A stretch of DNA of 64,000 nt. Source: Methylobacterium pseudosasicola. Its GTDB lineage: Bacteria; Pseudomonadota; Alphaproteobacteria; Rhizobiales; Beijerinckiaceae. How positions within the stretch are numbered: the stretch's first letter is position 1; each line of letters begins with the position of its first letter. The notes under the pieces are model-generated. The model saw nothing but the letters and a program-made list of their open reading frames with translations. It was not told the origin of the DNA and did not search any database. Positions 56,256-64,000 of this stretch are shown in pieces. A program made the translations under genes and the position numbers. Location: NCBI RefSeq assembly GCF_900114535.1, contig NZ_FOTK01000012.1, positions 1 through 64,000 of the forward strand. Direction: 5' to 3'.

Positions 56256-58268
56256 CTACCACCAGCCCCGCGACGCCGGCGCCGGCGCGGGTGTCCACAG
56301 GCCGGGCTCGCCGTATTCCGGCGCGCTGTCGGCCCGGGCGGCGCGGCGAACGTGCCGACGCGGCGAGTCGTAATCGTCGTAGCGGTCGCTCGGCTCCGGT
56401 TCGGCGTAGCGGCGGGGACGCGCGGCCTCCCGGCGCGGCGCCGGATGCGTCCGGGCCACCGGCGTGGGTTCGGGCGAACGGCGCGCCTTCTCCTCGGGAA
56501 GCTTGGCGATCGCCGGTCCGCCGCCGCCGGGCAGGCCGAGGGCCGCGCGCATCGGCGCGTCATAGCCGTAGAGATCCGGCAGGGTGCGGAACGTGCCGCC
56601 ATCGTCCATGTAGGCGGTGAAATAGGCGAGATGCACCGGCAGCTTGGCCGGCAGCCGGATCGTGCGCTCGCCCTTGCCGATCAGCTTCTTCAATCGCGCC
56701 TCGGACCAATCCGGCAGCACCGCGTCAGCGAGGCGGAACGGGTCGTCGACCCGGACGCAGCCGTGGCTGAAGTCGCGCTTGGCCGCCGAGAACAGCGAGC
56801 GGTTCGGTGTATCGTGCAGATAGACCGCGTGCTGGTTCGGGAACATGAACTTGATGAAGCCCAGCGCGTTGCGCTCGCCCGGCGGCTGACGCAGCGAGAC
56901 GTGCCCACCGCGGCGCACCACCTCGTAGCCGCCCCAGGTCTTGCCGCCGTAGCCCGCGAGCTTCGGCGCCATGGTCTTGAGGATCGAGGGCGGCACGTAC
57001 CAGGACGGGTTGACCACCGCGTATTCCATCAGCCCCGAGAAGAGGGGTGTGCGCGATTCCGGCTTGCCGACGATGACCCGGGCCTCGTCGCGCAGGCTGC
57101 CGCCACGATAGGCGCGCAGGCGGTATTCGGGGATGTTGACCAGGATGTAGTCCGAGCCGAGATCGCCCGGCAGCCAGCGCCAGCGCTCCATGTTGACGAT
57201 CAGCTCGGCCTCGCTGCCGCTCGCCCGCGCCGGACGGCCGGCGTCCGCCAGGGCCAACACGGTCTGGACGTTGAGCACGCCGTTGCCGGGCAGGCCGCGG
57301 CCGCGCTGGAATTTCGCCACCGCGTCGGCCACCATGGCATCGTACTCATCCGGCTCGCCCGGCGCCCGGTCGAGGGTGCCGGCCGGGCGCGTCTCGAGGC
57401 CGAAATGCGTGCGCAGCTGCGGCACGCGGGGATCGCGCATGCCGACCCGCAGGACGGGACCGGCGGGCAGGCGCAGGGGCTTCACGGCGTCCGGGGCCGG
57501 TCCGCGCAGGCTCGCGAGCCGGGCCTTGAGAGCTTGATAGCCGGCGGTGGAGGGATTGTAGGCTTGGAGCGCGTCGCCGGCCTTGGCCCCCGCCTCGGAG
57601 AGCTTGGTCAGCACCGCGTTGGCGTCGGGCAGGTCGAGCTGCGGCGTGATCAGCCGCGAGATCGAGGCGAGGTTGATCCGGCCGCCCCGTGCGTCCCGGG
57701 CATAGAGAAGGGCCGCCGCGGAAAAGCGGAGATCGGCGTCGGCCACCGCCTTCTCGTCCGGCTTCTCGGCCAGGTTCGGGATCGTGTAGGCCCGGGCGTC
57801 GAGCCCGTCTTCGCTGGCGGCGGCCAGGCGCGCCGAGACCGACTTGGCGGCCTCGGTCCAGGCGCCGTCCGCAATCCAGAGCGGCTTGTAGGCGCGAGCC
57901 TCGTAGAAGGCGCGCAGGCCGTCGCGATCCTTGCCGGGGAGACGCAGCAGCAGGGGCGCGGTATCGGCAAAGCGGGCGAAGATCGCGCTGCTCAGCGGGT
58001 CTGCGGGGGCGACCGGTGCGGTGACGACCGGCGCCGGTGCGGGCTCAACTTTCGGCGCCTCGGGCTTGTAGTCCGGAAGCGCGGTCGAGACCGGATCGGA
58101 CGCGGCTGGAGCCGCCTGGGCGGGGGGGGTAGACTCGGTCGGGCGCACGGGCGCGCCGAGGGTCGCCGGGTCGAGCGCGGCCGTCTCGGCGCTGAACGCG
58201 CCGGCGGAGGCCAGCGTGCCAGTCATGAGGGCGGCCAGCGCGACGAGGCTGGAGCGCGGGACGCGCAT
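56256..58268 (-). CDS. L,D-transpeptidase (YcbB/LdtD type) with peptidoglycan-binding domain
   Basis: The 670-residue exported enzyme forms 3-3 cross-links in peptidoglycan or attaches wall partners. It has a signal peptide (MRVPRSSLVALAALMTGTLA), a long Ala/Pro-rich linker, a scaffold domain from about residue 100, a peptidoglycan-binding region (AVAKFQRGRGLPGNGVLNVQ), and the YkuD catalytic domain with His and the nucleophilic Cys in FSHGCVRVDDPFRLADAVLP. The C-terminal about 75 residues are Arg/Pro-rich. It is the middle gene of the leftward response-regulator, transpeptidase, DUF882 set. Confidence 0.93.
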   Translation of the reverse strand: MRVPRSSLVALAALMTGTLASAGAFSAETAALDPATLGAPVRPTESTPPAQAAPAASDPVSTALPDYKPEAPKVEPAPAPVVTAPVAPADPLSSAIFARFADTAPLLLRLPGKDRDGLRAFYEARAYKPLWIADGAWTEAAKSVSARLAAASEDGLDARAYTIPNLAEKPDEKAVADADLRFSAAALLYARDARGGRINLASISRLITPQLDLPDANAVLTKLSEAGAKAGDALQAYNPSTAGYQALKARLASLRGPAPDAVKPLRLPAGPVLRVGMRDPRVPQLRTHFGLETRPAGTLDRAPGEPDEYDAMVADAVAKFQRGRGLPGNGVLNVQTVLALADAGRPARASGSEAELIVNMERWRWLPGDLGSDYILVNIPEYRLRAYRGGSLRDEARVIVGKPESRTPLFSGLMEYAVVNPSWYVPPSILKTMAPKLAGYGGKTWGGYEVVRRGGHVSLRQPPGERNALGFIKFMFPNQHAVYLHDTPNRSLFSAAKRDFSHGCVRVDDPFRLADAVLPDWSEARLKKLIGKGERTIRLPAKLPVHLAYFTAYMDDGGTFRTLPDLYGYDAPMRAALGLPGGGGPAIAKLPEEKARRSPEPTPVARTHPAPRREAARPRRYAEPEPSDRYDDYDSPRRHVRRAARADSAPEYGEPGLWTPAPAPASRGWW

Positions 58269-58399
58269 CGTGATCTCCCGGGACGCGGCGGCAGGGCCGC
58301 ACGCTCAGATTGTGATTATCCGCTCAAGCGTGGCTTTGAGCAACTGCAGTCTTCGTTTGGACTAATTCAGTCTTCGAGGCCATCGTCCAATCAATAAGC

Positions 58400-58433
58400 T
58401 GATGCGACGCAAGATTTGTTGGTCGTCGCATCA
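58400..58433. promoter_or_regulatory. Inverted repeat upstream of the L,D-transpeptidase
   Basis: TGATGCGACG (58400-58409) and CGTCGCATCA (58424-58433) form a perfect 10-bp inverted repeat around 14 nt, in the 244-nt gap between the sigma-54 regulator stop and the transpeptidase start. A direct repeat CAGTCTTCG occurs twice within 58340-58380. It could be an operator of the transpeptidase gene or a terminator of the upstream gene. Confidence 0.4.
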
Positions 58434-58512
58434 CATTCCGGTACGCGGCAAAGCTTTTCTGGAGGCTGTCACGTCCGGAAGCGCTCGGTGCGCTAGCACA
58501 CCCAGTGCCGCC

Positions 58513-59997
<1,485 letters not shown>

Positions 59998-60224
59998 GGC
60001 GGCTCCCTGCACAGCGCGCCAGGCCGGATGCGACCCGGGATCGGCCCGCGCCGCACCGCCTGAGTCGGCGCGTGTTTCGTTTCGAACCGGAGGGTGACGG
60101 ACAGACGTAAAGTCGCGCTTAACGACGTTTGCGCTGAGGCATCACCGCCACGAGGCGGCTGTCCGCGTTGAACGCGTGGCCGCGCGCTCGATATCAAGGT
60201 ACTGGCCTTCGACCCCCTTGAGGA

Positions 60225-62096
60225 TTGCGAGACATGATGCCGAGCACCACCGCGACGCCGGTGAACGTCCGTCTTCCGGAGGGCGTGAGCGCCGCACGCG
60301 CCGCCGCCAAGGCCGTCGACCTCGGTCATCTGCCGGAATGGGATCTGTCCGATCTCTATGCCGGCATCGACGCACCGGAATTTTCGGCCGACATGAGCCG
60401 GGCCGAGGAAGAGTGCCGCCGCTTCTCGGAGACCTATGCCGGGCGCATCGCCGAGTTGGCCGCGGCCGCCGAGGCGTCCGAGCGCCTGGCTGAGGCGGTC
60501 CGGGCCTACGAGGGCATCGAGGAACTGCTCGGCAAGCTGATGTCGTTCGCCGGCCTAGTCTATTCCGGCGACACCACCGACGAGGCGCGGGCCAAGTTCT
60601 ACGGCGACACCCGGGAGCGCCTAACCGACGCCTCCGCCGACCTGCTGTTTTTCGCCCTCGAACTGAACCGGGTCGAGGATGCGGTGATGGACGCCGCGAT
60701 GTCCCAGGGACCGCTCGCCCATTACGCCCCGTGGATCGAGGATCTGCGCCGCGAAAAGCCGCACCAGCTCGACGATCGGACCGAGAAGCTGTTCCTCGAG
60801 AAATCCGTCACCGCGAACGCCGCCTGGGATCGGCTGTTCAACGAGACGATCGCGGGCCTTCGCTTCACGGTCCAGGGCGAGCAGATGCCGCTGGAGCCGA
60901 CTCTCAACAAGCTCCAGGACCCGGACGGCACCGTCCGCAAAGAGGCGGCCGGGGCGATCAGCGAGGTCCTGCGCGGCAATCTCCGCGTGTTCACGCTGAT
61001 CACCAACACCCTGGCCAAGGACAAGGAGATCTCCGACCGCTGGCGCGGCTTCAAGGACGTCGCCGACGCCCGCCACCTCGCCAACCGGGTCGAGCCCGAG
61101 GTTGTGGCTGCTCTGGTCGATGCCGTGCGGGAGGCCTATCCACGGCTATCGCATCGCTACTACAGGCTGAAGGCCAAGTGGTTCGGGCAGGATGCGCTGC
61201 CTTACTGGGACCGCAACGCGCCGCTGCCGAAGGTGGAGCAGCGGACCATCCCCTGGACCGAGGCCCGCGATACGGTCCTGTCGGCCTACGACGCGTTCTC
61301 GCCGAAGATGGCCGGGATCGCGAAGCGCTTCTTCGACGAGCGCTGGATCGATGCGCCGACCCGACCCGGCAAGGCGCCCGGCGCCTTCGCGCACCCGACC
61401 GTGCCCTCGGTCCACCCCTACGTGCTGGTCAATTACCAGGGCAAGCCGCGGGACGTGATGACCCTGGCCCATGAGCTGGGCCACGGCGTCCACCAAGTGC
61501 TCGCCGGTCCGAACGGGGCCCTGATGGCGCCGACGCCCCTGACGCTCGCGGAGACCGCCAGCGTCTTCGGCGAGATGCTGACCTTCCGCAAGCTGCTCGC
61601 GGCCACCACCGACACGACCCAGCGCCGGGCCATGCTCGCCGCCAAGGTCGAGGACATGATCAACACGGTAGTGCGCCAGATCGCGTTCTATTCGTTCGAG
61701 CGGAAGGTCCACCTCGCCCGCGCCAAGGGCGAGCTGACCAGCGACCAGATCAACGCCCTCTGGATGTCTGTGCAGGCCGAATCCCTGGGGCCGGCGATCA
61801 CCCTGGATGCGGGCTACGAGCCGTTCTGGGCCTACATCCCGCATTTCATCCACTCGCCGTTCTACGTCTACGCCTACGCGTTCGGCGACTGCCTCGTGAA
61901 CTCGCTCTATGGGGTCTACGCTCAGGCCGAATCCGGTTTCGTCGACCGATATTTCGCGCTGCTCGCGGCGGGCGGCTCGAAGCCCTACGGCGAATTGCTC
62001 GCCCCGTTCGGGCTCGACGCGAAGGATCCGGGCTTCTGGCAGATCGGCCTTGGGATGATCGAGGGGATGATCGTCGAGCTGGAGGGGATGGAGTAG
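60225..62096 (+). CDS. M3 family oligoendopeptidase F
   Basis: The 623-residue zinc metallopeptidase degrades oligopeptides in the cytoplasm. The M3 signature HELGHGVHQVL supplies two His ligands and the catalytic Glu, and the third ligand Glu follows in LAETASVFGEMLTFR. The long N-terminal helical channel domain (about residues 50-330) is typical of PepF. The start could be the GTG at 60225 or the ATG at 60237. It is divergent from the sigma-54 regulator and ends 8 nt before a perfect 19-bp inverted repeat. Confidence 0.94.
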   Translation: MRDMMPSTTATPVNVRLPEGVSAARAAAKAVDLGHLPEWDLSDLYAGIDAPEFSADMSRAEEECRRFSETYAGRIAELAAAAEASERLAEAVRAYEGIEELLGKLMSFAGLVYSGDTTDEARAKFYGDTRERLTDASADLLFFALELNRVEDAVMDAAMSQGPLAHYAPWIEDLRREKPHQLDDRTEKLFLEKSVTANAAWDRLFNETIAGLRFTVQGEQMPLEPTLNKLQDPDGTVRKEAAGAISEVLRGNLRVFTLITNTLAKDKEISDRWRGFKDVADARHLANRVEPEVVAALVDAVREAYPRLSHRYYRLKAKWFGQDALPYWDRNAPLPKVEQRTIPWTEARDTVLSAYDAFSPKMAGIAKRFFDERWIDAPTRPGKAPGAFAHPTVPSVHPYVLVNYQGKPRDVMTLAHELGHGVHQVLAGPNGALMAPTPLTLAETASVFGEMLTFRKLLAATTDTTQRRAMLAAKVEDMINTVVRQIAFYSFERKVHLARAKGELTSDQINALWMSVQAESLGPAITLDAGYEPFWAYIPHFIHSPFYVYAYAFGDCLVNSLYGVYAQAESGFVDRYFALLAAGGSKPYGELLAPFGLDAKDPGFWQIGLGMIEGMIVELEGME

Positions 62097-62104
62097 CGCT
62101 TCCA

Positions 62105-62143
62105 AAAATTGTCAACGTTGCGCAGCGCAACGTTGACAATTTT
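62105..62143. promoter_or_regulatory. Perfect 19-bp inverted repeat with 1-nt centre
   Basis: AAAATTGTCAACGTTGCGC (62105-62123) and its exact complement (62125-62143) flank a single A. It lies 8 nt after the M3 peptidase stop. On the plus strand the right arm contains TTGACA (62133-62138), a perfect -35 box, with a weak -10-like TACATG 16 nt downstream at 62155-62160. It can act as a bidirectional terminator, as an operator overlapping the promoter of the following toxin-antitoxin-like pair, or as both. Confidence 0.7.
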
Positions 62144-62178
62144 GAGAGAAGCGATACATGGGATCCGAGGTGAGTCCC

Positions 62179-62604
62179 ATGAACGCGAGCCACGCTGCCT
62201 TCTTCGATCGTCCTGAAGCTGCCAAGCTCAAGCAGATTCTGACAGGACCGGAGAAAATTCCGCAATACGAGCTTCTCAGCCGGTTGGAGATTCCGGCGGT
62301 GCAAGCCGTCGTCTGGGATATCGAGCCGATCATTGAGAGGTTCGATCCGGCAACGCGCAATCATGCGATCCAATCGATGGGCGCGTTGATCGGCGATCTG
62401 CTGACGGCGCGGGGCTTCCGTGTTGCGCGCGATGCACGTGGCGAGAAGCGTCGAGGCCGCGTGCGGAAGGCGAAATTCGTCAAATCCGGTACGATCTGGG
62501 AACTGCCCGCCGAACCGAACGACGGACATGCCGAGAAAGTCGCCGCCATCATGGACGGCATTATGGATCGGTATCGAAACACACTCGCCGAGTTGGCGAA
62601 GTGA
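62179..62604 (+). CDS. Putative antitoxin partner of a Doc-family toxin, unrecognised family
   Basis: The 141-residue protein starts at ATG 62179, chosen because GAGGTGAG at 62167-62174 is an excellent ribosome-binding site and because an upstream ATG at 62158 overlaps the likely -10 box. It is helical with a basic patch (RGEKRRGRVRKAKF) near residue 95 and an acidic C-terminus. I see no Phd/AbrB fold, the usual partner of Doc. Its TGA overlaps the GTG of the toxin gene, the antitoxin-first arrangement typical of type II pairs. The antitoxin role is inference from context. Confidence 0.6.
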   Translation: MNASHAAFFDRPEAAKLKQILTGPEKIPQYELLSRLEIPAVQAVVWDIEPIIERFDPATRNHAIQSMGALIGDLLTARGFRVARDARGEKRRGRVRKAKFVKSGTIWELPAEPNDGHAEKVAAIMDGIMDRYRNTLAELAK

Positions 62605-63005
62605 CCGACGACCAGTCCGCGGACGAACCGGAATGGTTGACCGTCGCTGACGTCATCGATGCGCACGCGAAGCAGCTTCGCGTCTTCGGTGGGGCTCCGG
62701 GAATCCGAGATCGGGGCGCGCTCGAATCCGCTTTGGGGCGTCCGATCAACCGCTGGCGATACGAAGGTGCAGAGCTGCCCGAGCTCGCCGCGGCCTATGC
62801 ATTCGGCATCGTCCGCAATCACCCGTTCATGGACGGGAACAAGCGTGCCGGCTTCCTGGCGATGCTCGGCTTCCTGATCCTGAACGATGTGCCGTTCGCC
62901 CCGGACCAGGCCGAGGCGACCGCGATCATCCTCGGCCTCGCCGCAGGCAAGATCGACGAATCCAGCCTCACCCGCTGGATCCGGGATAACTGGCCGGCCG
63001 GCTGA
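62601..63005 (+). CDS. Death-on-curing (Doc/Fic) family toxin
   Basis: The 134-residue protein matches Doc: LTVADVIDAHAKQLRVFGG, then APGIRDRGALESALGRP, and the Fic-type active loop HPFMDGNKRAGFLAMLGF. Doc kinases phosphorylate EF-Tu and halt translation. The His, Asp, Asn and Lys-Arg of the motif are intact, so the toxin should be active. The start is a GTG overlapping the stop of the upstream gene (GTGA). The length is close to the usual 125-135. Confidence 0.9.
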   Translation: MTDDQSADEPEWLTVADVIDAHAKQLRVFGGAPGIRDRGALESALGRPINRWRYEGAELPELAAAYAFGIVRNHPFMDGNKRAGFLAMLGFLILNDVPFAPDQAEATAIILGLAAGKIDESSLTRWIRDNWPAG

Positions 63006-63090
63006 GACTCCGCGGCGCAGCGACCCGGCGGGCTGGTGCGGGGTGCCGAAACGCTTATGTCCGGCCCTGCACCGAGGAAGATCCTGGACC

Positions 63091-64000
63091 ATGGCCGAGA
63101 CCGATCGCGAAGCCAATCGCTTCTCCGCCCGCGCGGGCCGCTACGCCAGCGTCGGCGCCAATGTCGGTGGCGTCGCCGCCCGGATGGCGATGTCCCGGCT
63201 GTTCGGCAAGGAGGGCACGACCAGCGCCGCCGCGCTCGCGCAGGCGCTCGGCGGCCTGAAGGGGCCGATCATGAAGGTGGCGCAGCTGCTCGCCACGATC
63301 CCCGACCTGCTGCCGCCCGAATACGCCGCCGAACTCCAGAAGCTTCAGGCCGATGCGCCGCCCATGGGCGCGGCCTTCGTCAAGCGGCGGATGCAGTCCG
63401 AGCTGGGCGCCGGCTGGCAGGACAGATTCGGCAGCTTCGACCTGAAGCCTGCCGCCGCGGCCTCGCTCGGCCAGGTCCATCGCGCGACCGCGAAGGACGG
63501 CGAGCGGCTGGCCTGCAAGCTTCAGTACCCCGACATGCAATCCGCCGTGGAGGCCGACCTCCAGCAGCTGGAGATCGCCTTCGCGCTCCACCGGCGGATG
63601 AACAGCTGGCTCGATACCCGTGAGATCGCCAAGGAGATCGGCGCGCGCGTGCGCGAGGAACTCGATTATGAGCGCGAGGCCAAGCACGCCAGCCTCTACG
63701 GCGAGGTACTCAAGGATATCGATGCCGTGCGCGTACCGCGGGTCTTTTCCGACCTGTCCACCAAGCGCCTGCTGACCTTGAGCTGGCTCGAAGGCGACAA
63801 GATCCTGGGCTTCGCGGAAGAGCCGGTCGAGATCCGCAACTGCATCGCGCAGGCGATGTTCAAGGCTTGGTGGCACCCGTTCAGCCGTGCCGCCGTGATC
63901 CATGGCGACCCGCATCTCGGCAATTACACGGTCTTCTCCGAAGGCGGCGAGGCGGCGGGCATCAATCTGCTGGATTACGGCTGCGTGCGGATCTTCCATC
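63091..64000 (+). CDS. ABC1/UbiB-family kinase-like protein (runs off the right end)
   Basis: The first about 303 residues are visible from ATG 63091. Family motifs are the KxGQ-like GPIMKVAQLLATIPD (here KVAQ), the Ala-rich loop AAAASLGQVHRATAKDG, the ATP-site Lys in RLACKLQYPDM, the Glu in EELDYEREAKHA, VIHGDPHLGNY and the DFG-equivalent LLDYGCV. UbiB/Coq8-type proteins support ubiquinone synthesis or lipid handling and act at the membrane. The end lies outside the window. It is separate from the toxin pair (85-nt gap). Confidence 0.92.
   Translation, partial: MAETDREANRFSARAGRYASVGANVGGVAARMAMSRLFGKEGTTSAAALAQALGGLKGPIMKVAQLLATIPDLLPPEYAAELQKLQADAPPMGAAFVKRRMQSELGAGWQDRFGSFDLKPAAAASLGQVHRATAKDGERLACKLQYPDMQSAVEADLQQLEIAFALHRRMNSWLDTREIAKEIGARVREELDYEREAKHASLYGEVLKDIDAVRVPRVFSDLSTKRLLTLSWLEGDKILGFAEEPVEIRNCIAQAMFKAWWHPFSRAAVIHGDPHLGNYTVFSEGGEAAGINLLDYGCVRIFH

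Noticed and set aside
62158..62178. ATG at 62158 as the start of the putative antitoxin gene
   Set aside because: It overlaps the likely -10 box and lacks the strong ribosome-binding site found before ATG 62179.

Overview
The window is GC-rich chromosomal DNA from an alphaproteobacterium, most likely a Methylobacterium-type aerobic anoxygenic phototroph. The case rests on a bacteriochlorophyll/carotenoid/reaction-centre cluster in an otherwise heterotrophic gene set, a periplasmic pseudoazurin, an alphaproteobacterial-style DnaG and RpoD, and intergenic repeat families I associate from memory with Rhizobiales. The species call is inference.

Layout. 1-8.2 kb: end of a transposase-like gene and a triple-hairpin repeat, then a leftward run carB, greA, a small exported protein, an ELM1-family protein, trxB and a LysR regulator. 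8.5-11.4 kb: pseudoazurin, a small membrane protein, carA and a YqeY protein. 11.5-17 kb: dnaG, rpoD and a class III nucleotide cyclase. 17-18.5 kb: an AT-richer glycosyltransferase gene that looks foreign. 18.8-21.8 kb: a TPP riboswitch driving thiO-thiS-thiG and a ThiE/TenI gene. 21.8-25.4 kb: a secreted phytase-like esterase and an ABC exporter. 25.5-29.6 kb: a leftward four-gene Anbu operon (circularly permuted ATP-grasp, alpha-E, transglutaminase-like protein, proteasome-like peptidase). 29.7-33 kb: radC, map, a zinc-finger protein, a FAD monooxygenase and tRNA-Leu(UAA). 33-35 kb is a scar: two decayed tRNA-like pieces, short tandem repeats, and frameshifted IS5-like and IS701-like transposases. 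35-37 kb: a hypothetical protein, a HExxH protein and a GNAT acetyltransferase.

37.4-50.9 kb is the photosynthesis cluster: crtC and crtD leftward, then crtE-crtF, bchC-X-Y-Z and pufQ-B-A-L-M-C rightward. TGT-N12-ACA (PpsR/CrtJ) sites lie at the crtD/crtE divergence and as an 8-bp-spaced pair at bchC. Most junctions in bchC to pufQ overlap or nearly touch, which fits a superoperon. The cluster makes GGPP, hydrates, desaturates and methylates the carotenoid, reduces chlorophyllide to the bacteriochlorin, and builds LH1 and the reaction centre with its tetraheme cytochrome. crtA/crtI/crtB, bchFNBHLM and puhA are not in the window, so the cluster is split or continues elsewhere.

51-64 kb: a DUF3096 peptide, ppdK, a small membrane protein, a DUF882 protein and an L,D-transpeptidase (cell envelope), a sigma-54 response regulator, an M3 oligoendopeptidase, a putative toxin-antitoxin pair (Doc-family toxin with an unrecognised partner behind a perfect 19-bp inverted repeat), and an ABC1/UbiB kinase cut by the window end.

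Candidates for under-described biology are the Doc-family toxin with a non-Phd partner, the Anbu ATP-grasp/transglutaminase operon (a known association of unresolved function), the decayed tRNA array beside tRNA-Leu, and crtC, which has no usual start codon at its conserved N-terminus.
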